A DNA stretch of 24,572 nucleotides, taken from the NCBI GenBank assembly GCA_964518305.1, contig CAZFDK010000040.1, positions 1 through 24,572 on the forward strand. The letters run 5' to 3'. Below the pieces are notes generated by a model that did no database searches, had not been told where the DNA came from, and saw only the letters and a program-made list of their open reading frames with translations. The first letter of the stretch is position 1. Each line of letters opens with the position of its first letter. The translations under genes were made by a program, and so were the position numbers. This stretch comes from Caribbeanibacter sp964518305. Its GTDB lineage: Bacteria; Gemmatimonadota; Gemmatimonadetes; Palauibacterales; Palauibacteraceae. Shown in pieces: positions 1 to 8,579 of the stretch.

Positions 1-5
1 AGTCG

Positions 6-1208
6 TCAGAGTCGATTGCGGGCTTTCTCGTAAGCGAAGAGGACGATGAGGAGGGCCGAGACGAAGTTCACCGGCACCGTCGGCACCAGATCCAGGATCA
101 CCGCAACGACCGCGGCGCCGGCCGCCACCCACTTCAGCGGGAGGTCGCGGTCGGTCCGCCGGATCTCCTCGGCGGCCTCGCCGGCGGCCTCGCCGATCTT
201 GCCCATGCCGAGCTTCACGCTCTCGACGATGGTGGGCAGCGACTTGGCGAGGGTCACCGCGCCGCCGTAGGCCACGCCCCCAGCGCCGATGTATCGGATA
301 TAGCGGTTCCAGATCTCGTCAGTCCCCATCTCGGCCACCGGGATCTCGCCCGGGTAGATGACCTGGCTGCCGGCGATGAGGTTGATGGCGGGAATGATGA
401 TCAGCCAGGCCAGGGCGCCGCCGCTGAACATGATCAGCGCGATGCGCCACCCGATGATGTAGCCCACGCCCAGCAGCTCCGGCGTGGCGTCGGCCCCGAT
501 GGCGGCCTTGCCCGGCAGGCTCACCTGCGGGCTGTCGTTCCAGAGCTGCAGCGCGTAGCTGTCCTCCAGGAACTTGTAGAGCCCGCCCAGGCCCAGGCCC
601 GCGAACACCCGCTTCGCGCCGGTGCCGCCCTTCTCGCCGGCCACTTGCACCTCGCCGCAGGCCGTGCCCTCGGGGTAGGGGAGTTTTCCGTGCTCGCCCT
701 GGATGAGGAACCTGCGGAGGGGGATCATGAAGAGGACGCCCAGAAGTCCCCCCAGGGAGGCCAGCGTGAAGACCTGGAGCTGGTCCACGTCCAGTCCCCA
801 GACGAAGAGGGCGGGAATGGTGAAGATCACGCCGGCGGCCAGCGACTCGCCGGCGGAGCCCACCGTCTGGACCATGTTCGTCTCCAGGACGCTCCCGGTC
901 TGGAAGGCCCGGAAGACGGCGATGGCCATGACGGCGGCGGGAATGGACGCGCTCACGGTCAGGCCCACCCTGAGGCCCAGATACGCGTTGGCGGCGCCGA
1001 ACACCACGCCCAGCACGATGCCCACCAGCACCGCCTTGAGGGTGAACTCCGGCAGGCTCTGGCCCGAGGCGACGTAGGGCGTGTATTCCTCGCCCGGGAT
1101 CTCCTCGTACGCCTCCGGCGGCAGACCGACCGTGGCGTCCTCCTCCCGGGAGCCGGCGTCAGCGGCTTCCTCTCCCTTCGGCTCCGTCGGCGGCTCTGAG
1201 CTCGCCAT
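6..1208 (-). CDS. OPT-family oligopeptide transporter, C-terminally truncated
   Basis: Inner-membrane transporter of the OPT family, whose members import small peptides or metal chelates by cation symport; the substrate cannot be told here. After a charged, Glu-rich N-terminus the protein has repeated hydrophobic helices. Family-like stretches include AYLGLRVGLTVSASIP, a loop with LPYPEGTACGEV and a late helix around VPVNFVSALLIVLFA. I chose the ATG at 1206-1208 because GAGGAG lies just upstream of it; the same frame is open to 1328, but that extension is Arg/Pro-rich and unlike the family. The product is 400 residues, while bacterial homologues usually have about 600-700. After LLIVLFA the frame leaves the family pattern, reads about eight unrelated residues and stops at TGA, 5 bases from the window edge. 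The last third is therefore missing, either through a real truncation or through a bad contig end. Family call is firm; intactness is not. Confidence 0.85.
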   Translation of the reverse strand: MASSEPPTEPKGEEAADAGSREEDATVGLPPEAYEEIPGEEYTPYVASGQSLPEFTLKAVLVGIVLGVVFGAANAYLGLRVGLTVSASIPAAVMAIAVFRAFQTGSVLETNMVQTVGSAGESLAAGVIFTIPALFVWGLDVDQLQVFTLASLGGLLGVLFMIPLRRFLIQGEHGKLPYPEGTACGEVQVAGEKGGTGAKRVFAGLGLGGLYKFLEDSYALQLWNDSPQVSLPGKAAIGADATPELLGVGYIIGWRIALIMFSGGALAWLIIIPAINLIAGSQVIYPGEIPVAEMGTDEIWNRYIRYIGAGGVAYGGAVTLAKSLPTIVESVKLGMGKIGEAAGEAAEEIRRTDRDLPLKWVAAGAAVVAVILDLVPTVPVNFVSALLIVLFAYEKARNRL

Positions 1209-1382
1209 CCAGTCGCTCCTCGGTGAGTGCTTCGATTCGCCGGGCGGCGCTCGGGGCGACACGCGGGACGCTCCGAGGATCCCGCCCGGGAAGCGTCGGT
1301 CGTGCCGACAGGGATCGGTCGCGGTCACGAGGTACGGACGGGTGCGAGTCTCCCGCGACCGATGCGCGGTCCGCCGAGCGTG

Positions 1383-1412
1383 ACGCTATCCCGCGAATAC
1401 CCCGGGTGTCAA
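1383..1412 (-). promoter_or_regulatory. Candidate sigma-70-type promoter for the OPT transporter
   Basis: On the minus strand a perfect TTGACA (complement of 1407-1412) is followed after 18 bases by TAGCGT (complement of 1383-1388), which keeps the TA...T skeleton of a -10 box. A perfect -35 is uncommon by chance in DNA this GC-rich. It would leave an untranslated leader of about 165 bases before the ATG at 1208. Confidence 0.5.
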
Positions 1413-1449
1413 GAGACAAACGCCCCTTTGCTCGGCACGAGCGGCAGGG

Positions 1450-1482
1450 GTACGTTCCGCACGGACGAGCGCCGTACGTTCC
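1450..1482. repeat. Direct repeat GTACGTTCC, two copies 24 bases apart
   Basis: Identical 9-mers lie at 1450-1458 and 1474-1482. The first overlaps the weak -10 candidate of the peptidase promoter. The spacing is about two helical turns, which would suit a DNA-binding regulator, but chance cannot be excluded. Confidence 0.35.
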
Positions 1483-1540
1483 TCCCTCTTCCTGTTGCTC
1501 GTTGCTTCACCGCTTCACCGCCGGGAAAAGGAGCGCGTCC

Positions 1541-4075
1541 TTGAGAAGGTTCCTGCTCACCCTCCTGTCCCTCGTCCTGCTGGCGCCCGTTTCCGGCGTC
1601 GGGGCGCAGGCCCCGAGTCCGCGAGACGTCCTCGGCCACGGAATCGGCGAGAGCTTCACCACGCCCGTGGAGGTGACCGAGTACGCCCGCCGGCTGGCCG
1701 AGGCGTCGGAGCGGGTCGGCCGGCGGGTCTACGGCCGGACGCCGGAGGGACGCCCGCTCCAGCTGCTCGTGGTCAGCCGCCCGGAGCACCTGGGACGCCT
1801 GGAGGAGATCCTGGACGCCAACGGCCGCCTCACCGAGCCGGAGCTCGGCGCGGAGCAGGCAGCGGAGATCGCACGGTCGAACCCGGCGGTGGCGTGGTTC
1901 ACCTACGGCATCCACGGCGACGAGAGCGCCTCCACGGAGGCGGCCCTGTGGACGGCTCACGATCTGGCGACGGCGGAGGGCGAGGCGGCTTCGGCGCTGG
2001 ATTCCCTGGTCGTGGTCCTGGACCCCATGGGCAACCCGGACGGGCGCGGCCGATACGTTTCCTGGTATCGGTCGACGAAGGGGGCCGAGCCCAATCCCAA
2101 TCCGCAGTCCCGGGAGCACCACCCGCGGTGGCCCGGCGGCCGCTACAACCATTACCTCTTCGACCTCAACCGCGACTGGGCGTTCGCCACCCAGCCCGAG
2201 ACCCGGGCCCGACTTCGGGAGTGGCGGCAGTGGAACCCGCAGGTGCACGTGGACTTCCACGAGATGAGCTGGCGAAGCTCGTACTTCTTCTTCCCGCCCT
2301 CCCGTCCGCACAACCCGATCTATCCCGACTACACGTTTCGGTGGGCCGAGTACTTCGGTCAGCGAAACGCTTCGACCTTCGACCGGCGGGGATGGCTCTA
2401 CTTCACGGAGGAGTCGTACGACTTCTTTTATCCCGGCTACGGCGACACGTGGCCGAGCCTGGTGGGAGCCATCGGAATGACCTACGAGCAGGCCGGGGGC
2501 GGCGGCGCCGGGCTGGTGATCGATCGCCCCGACGGCTCGACCCTGACGCTCGACGATCGGGCCACCCACCACCGGGTCAGCGGCAGGACGACGCTGGAAG
2601 CGGCAGCGGACCGGAAGACGGAGCTGCTGCTGGACTTCGCGGCGTTCCACCGGGACGAGGGCGAGGAGGCCGCCGGCGTGCTCCTGGTTCCGGGGCCCGA
2701 CGACGGTCCCGCCCGGGCGCTGCTGCGAACGCTGGAGCGACAGGGCATCGCCGTGCGCCGCGCGGCCTCCCCCTTCCGCACGGACGCGGAGGCGTATCCC
2801 GGGTTCGGCGAGCGGGAGCAGTATCCCGTGGGGACGCTGTACGTGCCCGGCGAGCAGCCCCGGGCGCGGCTGGCCCAGACCCTGCTCCGGCCGGACATCC
2901 CCTACGATTCGGCCGGCACGAGCTTCACGTACGACATCACCTCCTGGACCCTCCCCTACGCGTTCGGCGTGGAGGCCCACAGGGTCACGGACGGGGCGCC
3001 GGACGCCGACTGGGAGTCGCCGCGGTCGCCGGCGCGGAAGGGCCGAATCCAGGGGTCGGCCCCGGCCTACGGGTACCTGGTCCCTCCCACGCTGGACGCG
3101 GCCGGCGGCGTGCACCGCTATCTGGAGGCAGGCGGACGCGCGCGGGCTCTTCAGGAGAAGCTCCGGGCCGACGGCAGGAGCTGGCCGGCGGGCACCTACT
3201 TCCTCCCGGGGGACTCCGCGGCCCGTGAGCGGCTGGCCTCGGCGGGTCTCGGCGACCTGGCCCGGCCCGTGTCCTCGGGCCGGACGCCCCGGGGACCGGA
3301 CCTGGGCACGGGCGAGGCCGTCTCTCTGGACGCTACGCGAATCGGCGTTCTGAGCGGGGAAGGCATCAGCCCCTCCTCCCTCGGCAACGCCTGGTACCTG
3401 CTGGAGAAACGCCTGGGCGTGCCCCATGACAACCTGCCGGTGGACGAGCTCTCGGCTCCGGTTCTCGAGCGGTACGATGTGCTGTACGTGCCGTCGGGCT
3501 ATGGCCTGGACGAGGCCCTGGGCGAGAGCGGCCGCCGGGCCGTGCGGGAGTGGGTGCGCGGAGGCGGGACCCTGGTGGCCGTGGGCGACGCGGCGCGGTG
3601 GACGACGGAGCTGCTGGACGGCGTCGAGATCCGCCGCGACACGGCCTCCCCCTCCCCCGAGGAGCAGGTGCAGCGCGGGCTCCGCACGCTGGAGGAGCGC
3701 CGACAGGCCGCCTGGAGGGACCGGATCACCGGCGTCTCCGCGGCGGCGGCCTACGACAGCACCCATCCCCTGACGGCCGGGACGGGGAGGGCCAACGAAG
3801 AGGGGCGCCTCTTCGTGCTCCACGGGGAGGACCTGCTCTTCCGTCCCGACCCCTCGTACCCGACCGTGGTGCACTTCCCGGCCGGCGGCGGCGCCGTGGC
3901 GGGTCGAATCAGCGACCGGAAGCGCGAGGAGCTGGCCCGCGGCGCGTGGATGGTGACGCGCGAGGCGGGGCGGGGTCGGGTGATCCTCTTCGCCGACGAT
4001 CCGCTCTACCGTCTCTTCTGGCGCTCCACCTTCCACCTGGTGGCGAACGCCCTGCTGGTGGGACCGGCGCTGTAG
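1541..4075 (+). CDS. Secreted M14-family zinc carboxypeptidase with C-terminal GATase-like domain
   Basis: Zinc metallopeptidase, probably periplasmic or exported, that would trim peptides from the C-terminus or cleave related substrates. The start chosen is TTG at 1541, preceded by AAAGGAG at good spacing and followed by a clear signal peptide (basic LRRF, hydrophobic LLTLLSLVLLAPVSGV, cleavage near GAQA). The frame is open 318 bases further upstream, but that part is Arg/Ser-rich with no signal. Zinc ligands are visible as HGDE (H125, E128) and VDFHEM (H240); the catalytic Glu is probably E316 in TYEQAGG; NRDW lies between. The C-terminal third (from about residue 600, RIGVLSGEG to GGTLVAVGD) resembles the class I glutamine-amidotransferase-like fold often attached to bacterial M14 proteins; I see no catalytic Cys triad there. 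At 844 residues it fits this large two-part subgroup. The gene stands alone, 27 bases before the acyl-CoA dehydrogenase. Substrate unknown. Confidence 0.9.
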   Translation: MRRFLLTLLSLVLLAPVSGVGAQAPSPRDVLGHGIGESFTTPVEVTEYARRLAEASERVGRRVYGRTPEGRPLQLLVVSRPEHLGRLEEILDANGRLTEPELGAEQAAEIARSNPAVAWFTYGIHGDESASTEAALWTAHDLATAEGEAASALDSLVVVLDPMGNPDGRGRYVSWYRSTKGAEPNPNPQSREHHPRWPGGRYNHYLFDLNRDWAFATQPETRARLREWRQWNPQVHVDFHEMSWRSSYFFFPPSRPHNPIYPDYTFRWAEYFGQRNASTFDRRGWLYFTEESYDFFYPGYGDTWPSLVGAIGMTYEQAGGGGAGLVIDRPDGSTLTLDDRATHHRVSGRTTLEAAADRKTELLLDFAAFHRDEGEEAAGVLLVPGPDDGPARALLRTLERQGIAVRRAASPFRTDAEAYPGFGEREQYPVGTLYVPGEQPRARLAQTLLRPDIPYDSAGTSFTYDITSWTLPYAFGVEAHRVTDGAPDADWESPRSPARKGRIQGSAPAYGYLVPPTLDAAGGVHRYLEAGGRARALQEKLRADGRSWPAGTYFLPGDSAARERLASAGLGDLARPVSSGRTPRGPDLGTGEAVSLDATRIGVLSGEGISPSSLGNAWYLLEKRLGVPHDNLPVDELSAPVLERYDVLYVPSGYGLDEALGESGRRAVREWVRGGGTLVAVGDAARWTTELLDGVEIRRDTASPSPEEQVQRGLRTLEERRQAAWRDRITGVSAAAAYDSTHPLTAGTGRANEEGRLFVLHGEDLLFRPDPSYPTVVHFPAGGGAVAGRISDRKREELARGAWMVTREAGRGRVILFADDPLYRLFWRSTFHLVANALLVGPAL

Positions 4076-4102
4076 AATCTGTCCTGACGACCCGGGAAAT
4101 CC

Positions 4103-5731
4103 GTGACTCCGGACTACGACTTCGAGCCCTTCCGTCGGGAGCTGGCGGATCGCAACTGGTACGCGGACGACGACCTGCTGAAGCGTCTCCTCCGGCGCCA
4201 TGCGGGCAGCGACGGCGACGACGCGGACGGGCGCCAGGGTATGGAGGCGTGGGGCAGGGAGTCGTCGGATGACCTCCGGCGGCTGGCCCGGGAGTCGGCC
4301 CGCCCGGAGAATCGTCCGCGCCTGGAGCACTTCGACGCCCGGGGCAACCGGGTCGACCGCGTGCGCCTCCCATCGTCCACCCGCCGGGCCCTGGACCTGG
4401 TGGAGGGACGCGAGGGCCTCGGCGCCGTGAGCGGCGATCCCTTCGTCCACTACGCGAAGATCTACCTCTCCTCGCAGAACGGCGAGGCGGGCGTGGCGTG
4501 CTCCGCCGCGTGCACCGATGGCCTCGTACGGGTCCTGGAGGCGCACGGGGATCGGGAGGCGCACGCGGAGGTGGTGCAGCAGGTCCGGGGATCCGAGCCG
4601 GACCGGGTGGTGCACGGCGCCCAGTTCATCACCGAGATCCAGGGCGGCTCCGACGTGCCGGCCAACCGGACCCGGGCCGAGGAGTGCGGCGACGGCACCT
4701 ACCGGCTCCACGGCCAGAAGTGGTTCTGCTCCAACGTGAACGCGGATCACTACCTGGTGACCGCGCGGCCCGAGGGCGCTCCCCCGGGGCCGGCGGGGGT
4801 GGGCCTGTTCCTGGTGCCGGCCCGCCTGCCGATCGAGTCCGCCCCCCGGACGGTCGCTCCGACAGCGGCCGACAGTACGGGCGGAGTCACATCATCTAAA
4901 TATTATTCCAGGAACGGACATACGGTCGATCGCCTCAAGCAGAAAATGGGGACCCGTGAGCTGGCCACGGCGGAGATCACCTTCAGCGGCGCCCGGGCCT
5001 GGCCGGTGGGGCCGCCGGACCGCGGGCTCCCCGTCCTGCTCCGGCACGTGCTGGCGCCCTCCCGCTTCGGATGCGTCCTCTTCGCCGCCTCGGCCCTCCG
5101 CCGGGCCGGGCGAGTGGCCGGCGCCTACGCCGAGTTCCGCGAAGCCTTCGGGCGACCCATCGTGGAGTATCCGCGGGTGGGCCGGGCGCTGCGTCGGGTG
5201 AGGGAGGAGCGCCGCCGGGCACTGGCGGCGACCTTCCGGCTGCTGGCCCTGTGGGAGGAGGCCCGGCACTCCGGGGACTGGACCGCCGCGCACGCGACGC
5301 CCGAGTCGTCGTCGACGGCGGCCCTGGACTGGAGGGTGATGCTGGGCCTGTGCAAGGCTGAGCTCACGCGTCGGGCGACGCGCCTGGTGCACGAATGCGT
5401 CATGATCCTCGGCGGGAACGGAATCGAGGAGCGGTTCTCGCCGCTGCCGCGCCTGTACCGGGACGCCGTGATCATGGAGACGTGGGAGGGGCCGTACAAC
5501 GTGCTTCTGAAGCAGGCGATGCGGGACATGGAGCGATTCGGCGTGGAGCCGGTGTCCTTCGCGGAGCGGATCGCCGGCGGGAACGGTGAGGAGCTGGCCG
5601 GGCGACTGACGCAGGCCCTGGGTGCGGGCGGCGGGGAGCCGGACCCGGTGGCCTTCGGCGACGCGGCCGCGGAGCTGGTGTCCGGCTTCGCCGAGCGGGA
5701 GCTGCGGGAAGTCGGGGACGAGGCGAGCTGA
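4103..5731 (+). CDS. Acyl-CoA dehydrogenase family flavoprotein, AidB-like
   Basis: FAD enzyme of the acyl-CoA dehydrogenase superfamily. Its nearest well-known relative by pattern is AidB (541 residues; this one 542), an alkylation-response flavoprotein whose physiological reaction is uncertain. Similar features are an N-terminal RLEHFDARGNRVDRV stretch, QGGSDVPANRT in the middle domain, KWFCSN, DRLKQKMGTRELA, the C-terminal helical domain with MILGGNGIEE, and METWEGPYNV. The start is GTG at 4103 with only a weak ribosome site; no later start keeps the conserved N-terminus. An insertion of about 26 residues (roughly 244-269) separates VPARLP from NGHTVDRLK where relatives have a short turn. 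Its end is coded by an AT-rich patch at 4891-4910. It could equally be an ordinary acyl-CoA dehydrogenase used in lipid breakdown; the methylmalonyl-CoA epimerase 4 kb away is compatible but not proof. No ada or alkB-like gene is nearby. Confidence 0.85.
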   Translation: MTPDYDFEPFRRELADRNWYADDDLLKRLLRRHAGSDGDDADGRQGMEAWGRESSDDLRRLARESARPENRPRLEHFDARGNRVDRVRLPSSTRRALDLVEGREGLGAVSGDPFVHYAKIYLSSQNGEAGVACSAACTDGLVRVLEAHGDREAHAEVVQQVRGSEPDRVVHGAQFITEIQGGSDVPANRTRAEECGDGTYRLHGQKWFCSNVNADHYLVTARPEGAPPGPAGVGLFLVPARLPIESAPRTVAPTAADSTGGVTSSKYYSRNGHTVDRLKQKMGTRELATAEITFSGARAWPVGPPDRGLPVLLRHVLAPSRFGCVLFAASALRRAGRVAGAYAEFREAFGRPIVEYPRVGRALRRVREERRRALAATFRLLALWEEARHSGDWTAAHATPESSSTAALDWRVMLGLCKAELTRRATRLVHECVMILGGNGIEERFSPLPRLYRDAVIMETWEGPYNVLLKQAMRDMERFGVEPVSFAERIAGGNGEELAGRLTQALGAGGGEPDPVAFGDAAAELVSGFAERELREVGDEAS

Positions 5732-5746
5732 CGCGTCCCCGCCGGG

Positions 5747-5763
5747 CCTGCCTGATTGGCAGG
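5747..5763. repeat. Inverted repeat upstream of clpB
   Basis: CCTGCC (5747-5752), loop TGATT, GGCAGG (5758-5763): a perfect 6-base stem. A second small hairpin, GGGGC-TCC-GCCCC, follows at 5770-5782. No T-run follows either, so they are poor terminators for the upstream gene. The position, about 200 bases before clpB, would suit an operator or leader structure. It is not the CIRCE element bound by HrcA. Confidence 0.35.
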
Positions 5764-5797
5764 TATGCCGGGGCTCCGCCCCTGTGGCGCCGAAAGC

Positions 5798-5830
5798 GTG
5801 ACATTCCGGCTCCTGCCGCGCCCCTAATAT
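5798..5830 (+). promoter_or_regulatory. Weak candidate promoter for clpB
   Basis: GTGACA (5798-5803) and TAATAT (5825-5830) lie in the 226-base gap before clpB. The 21-base spacing is too long for a standard sigma-70 promoter. The downstream element reads CCCCTAATAT, which loosely recalls the CCCC-AT -10 box of heat-shock sigma-32, fitting a chaperone gene. TAATAT is one of the few AT-rich hexamers in the gap. The leader would be about 120 bases. Confidence 0.25.
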
Positions 5831-5957
5831 GGCTCACAATCCCGTGTTCCACGGGAACGCCCCTTGCCCCGTTACACAGGGCCGAAGGAGGAACCGACGT
5901 CCAGACCAGGCCGGAGCCCGACGGGCGGCTCCGGGAGCAATCACGGAGAGGAAGAGG

Positions 5958-8579
5958 ATGATCCCCGCGGACCGCATGACGGTGAAGGCGGCCGAGGCCC
6001 TGCAGGCCGCGGCTCGCCAGGCGCAGGAGGCCGGGAACCCGGCGGTGGAGGACGTCCATCTGCTGTCGGCGCTCCTGGACCAGGACGAGACCATCGTGGC
6101 GCCGGTCCTCCAGAAGGTCGGCGTGCGGGTGCCGGCCCTGCGCCGGGAGCTGGACGATGCCCTGGAGCGTCTTCCCACCCAGTCCAGGGCCCAGCCCAGC
6201 GTGAGCCGCGAGCTCAACGGCGTGTTCGACGATGCCGCGGAGCTCGCCGACGACCTCGGCGACGAGTACGTCGCCACCGAGCACCTGCTCGTGGCCCTGG
6301 CCGGCGAGGGAGCGAGCACCACGGGAGAGCTCCTGGAGGACGCCGACGCGACTCAGGATGGGATACTCGACACCATGGAAGAAGTGCGTGGACCACACGG
6401 GGCCTCCGATCAGGAGGCCGAGCAGCAGTACCGGGCCCTGGAGCGATTCGGGCGCGACCTGACCGAGCAGGCCCGGGAGGGCGACCTGGACCCGGTCATC
6501 GGCCGGGACCAGGAGATACGACGGATCATGCAGGTGTTGTCGAGGCGGACCAAGAACAACCCGGTGCTCATCGGTGAGCCCGGGGTCGGGAAGACGGCCA
6601 TCGTGGAGGGGCTGGCCCAGCGGATCGTCGAGGGCGACGTGCCCGACACCCTCCGGGACAAGAAGCTGGTGCGCCTGGACATCAGCTCCATGCTGGCCGG
6701 GGCCAAGTACCGCGGCGAGTTCGAGGAGCGCTTCAAGTCGGCCCTGGAGGAGATCACGGAGAGCGAGGGCCGGTATGTGGTCTTCATCGACGAGCTCCAC
6801 ACGATCGTCGGCGCCGGTGCCGCCGAGGGCGCCGTGGACGCGGGCAACATGCTGAAGCCGCCCCTGGCCCGAGGCGAGCTCCGGATGATCGGCGCCACCA
6901 CCCTGGACGAGTACCGCCAGAACATCGAGAAGGACGCCGCCCTCGAGCGCCGCTTCCAGCCGGTGATGATCGAGGAGCCAGACGTGGAGGAGACCATCGC
7001 GATCCTGCGCGGGCTGAAGGAGCGCTACGAGGTCCACCACGGCGTCCGGATCAGCGACCCGGCCCTGGTGGCCGCGGCCCGGCTCTCGGACCGCTACATC
7101 GGCGAGCGCTTCCTGCCGGACAAGGCCATCGACGTCGTCGACGAAGCCGCCTCGCAGCTGCGGATCGAGATCGACTCCATGCCGCAGGAGATCGACGAGG
7201 TCCAGCGACGGATCACGCAGCTCGAGATCGAGAAGGAGGCGCTGAAGGAGGAGGACGATCCGAAGAGCCGGGAGCGCCTGGAGGACCTGAATCAGGAGCT
7301 GGCCGAGCTCAGGGAGGAGCTGGCGGGGATGAAGTCCACCTGGCTCTCCGAGCGCGAGGCCATCGACCGGGTGCGGGAGATCAAGCGCCAGATCGAAGAG
7401 AAGGAGCTCGAGGCGAAGCAGGCCACCCGTGAGGGGAACCTGAACCGGGCCGCCGAGATCCAGCACGGCGAGATCCCCGACCTCCGCGAGGAGCTGGAGG
7501 AGGCCGAGGAACGGCTCGGCGAGATGCAGACCTCCGCCAGCTTCCTGAAGGAGGAGGTGAGCCCGGAGGACGTGGCGGAGATCGTGGCCTCGTGGACCGG
7601 CATCCCGGTCTCCAAGATGATGGAGAGCGAGAAGGAGCGGCTGCGGCGGCTGGAGGAGCACCTCCACAGGCGGGTGGTCAACCAGGACCACGCCATCTCG
7701 GCGGTGGCCAACGCGGTGCGCAGGAGCCGGACGGGCCTTCAGGATCCCGACCGGCCCATCGGCAACTTCATCTTCCTCGGGCCCACCGGCGTAGGAAAGA
7801 CCGAGACCGCGCGGGCGCTCGCCGAGTTCCTGTTCGACGACGAGGATGCCATGGTGCGCCTCGACATGTCGGAGTATATGGAGCGGCACTCCGTGGCCCG
7901 GCTCATCGGGGCGCCGCCCGGTTACGTGGGCCACGAGGAGGGGGGGCAGCTCACCGAACCGGTGCGCCGGCGTCCGTACACGGTGGTGCTCTACGACGAG
8001 ATCGAGAAGGCCCACCCGGAGGTCTTCAACACGCTGCTCCAGATCCTGGACGACGGCCGGCTCACGGACAGCCAGGGCCGGACCGTGGACTTCCGGAACA
8101 CCGTACAGATCATGACCAGCAACGTCGGCAGCTCCTACATCCTGGAGCACGCCGAAGACGAGAACTGGGACGCGGTGGAGGAGCGGGTCCAGAGCCAGCT
8201 GAGCGAGCAGTTTCGGCCGGAGTTCCTCAACCGGATCGACGACACGCTGGTCTACCGGCCGCTGAGCCGCGAGCACATAGGGGAGATCGTCGACCTCCAG
8301 CTCCGGCGACTGGAGGATCGGCTCACGGACCGCGAGATTACCCTGGACGTGACGCCGGAGGCGAAGTCGCGCCTGGCCGACGCCGGCTACGATCCGGCCT
8401 TCGGCGCGCGTCCCCTGAAGCGCGCCATCCAGCGGCTCATCGAAAACCCGCTTGCCATGGAATTTCTCGAGGACCGGTTCGAAGAGGGCGATCGCATCCG
8501 CGTCGGAGTGGACCCGGAGGGGGAGGGCTTCCGCTTCTCCCCCGCCGGCGAGCCCGAGACGGCAGCGGCCACGGCATGA
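5958..8579 (+). CDS. clpB: ATP-dependent disaggregase ClpB
   Basis: Hexameric AAA+ chaperone that pulls polypeptides out of aggregates together with DnaK. The 873-residue length is normal. Order: Clp N-domain (1 to about 145, with the usual TVKAAEAL start), first AAA domain with GEPGVGKT (206-213), VVFIDELHT and the arginine pair in LERRF, a long Glu/Arg/Lys-rich coiled-coil middle domain (about 400-530), second AAA domain with GPTGVGKT (608-615), YDEIEKAHPE and the GARPLKR arginine. The middle domain separates ClpB from ClpA and ClpC. Start: ATG at 5958 with GGAGAGGAAGAGG directly upstream; the frame is open back to 5829 but that stretch is not ClpB-like, and the ATG at 5976 would trim conserved sequence less comfortably. 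The stop overlaps the start of the next lipoprotein gene, so the two are probably cotranscribed. No CIRCE box was found. Confidence 0.98.
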   Translation: MIPADRMTVKAAEALQAAARQAQEAGNPAVEDVHLLSALLDQDETIVAPVLQKVGVRVPALRRELDDALERLPTQSRAQPSVSRELNGVFDDAAELADDLGDEYVATEHLLVALAGEGASTTGELLEDADATQDGILDTMEEVRGPHGASDQEAEQQYRALERFGRDLTEQAREGDLDPVIGRDQEIRRIMQVLSRRTKNNPVLIGEPGVGKTAIVEGLAQRIVEGDVPDTLRDKKLVRLDISSMLAGAKYRGEFEERFKSALEEITESEGRYVVFIDELHTIVGAGAAEGAVDAGNMLKPPLARGELRMIGATTLDEYRQNIEKDAALERRFQPVMIEEPDVEETIAILRGLKERYEVHHGVRISDPALVAAARLSDRYIGERFLPDKAIDVVDEAASQLRIEIDSMPQEIDEVQRRITQLEIEKEALKEEDDPKSRERLEDLNQELAELREELAGMKSTWLSEREAIDRVREIKRQIEEKELEAKQATREGNLNRAAEIQHGEIPDLREELEEAEERLGEMQTSASFLKEEVSPEDVAEIVASWTGIPVSKMMESEKERLRRLEEHLHRRVVNQDHAISAVANAVRRSRTGLQDPDRPIGNFIFLGPTGVGKTETARALAEFLFDDEDAMVRLDMSEYMERHSVARLIGAPPGYVGHEEGGQLTEPVRRRPYTVVLYDEIEKAHPEVFNTLLQILDDGRLTDSQGRTVDFRNTVQIMTSNVGSSYILEHAEDENWDAVEERVQSQLSEQFRPEFLNRIDDTLVYRPLSREHIGEIVDLQLRRLEDRLTDREITLDVTPEAKSRLADAGYDPAFGARPLKRAIQRLIENPLAMEFLEDRFEEGDRIRVGVDPEGEGFRFSPAGEPETAAATA

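Larger units (their letters stand above)
1209..1540. other. Divergent intergenic region between OPT and M14 peptidase genes
   Basis: This 332-base spacer has no convincing gene. It holds the minus-strand promoter at 1383-1412 and, on the plus strand, a weak candidate for the peptidase gene: TTGCTC (1428-1433), 17 bases, TACGTT (1451-1456), each matching consensus at only three positions. It also carries two copies of GTACGTTCC (1450-1458 and 1474-1482) and a tandem GCTTCACC at 1504-1519. The open frames crossing it are rich in Arg, Ser and Pro and look like GC-driven shadows. Confidence 0.5.

Noticed and set aside
6..8. TGA at the end of the OPT gene as a selenocysteine codon
   Set aside because: Only 5 bases follow, the residues before it already differ from the family, and OPT transporters are not known selenoproteins.
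1409..4750. 1113-residue open frame on the minus strand opposite the M14 peptidase
   Set aside because: Long antisense frames are common at this GC content. The translation is Arg/Gly/Pro/His-rich without domains, and the plus strand codes a protein with intact catalytic motifs.
5732..5957. CIRCE element (HrcA operator) upstream of clpB
   Set aside because: The TTAGCACTC and GAGTGCTAA halves are absent; only short GC-rich hairpins are present.
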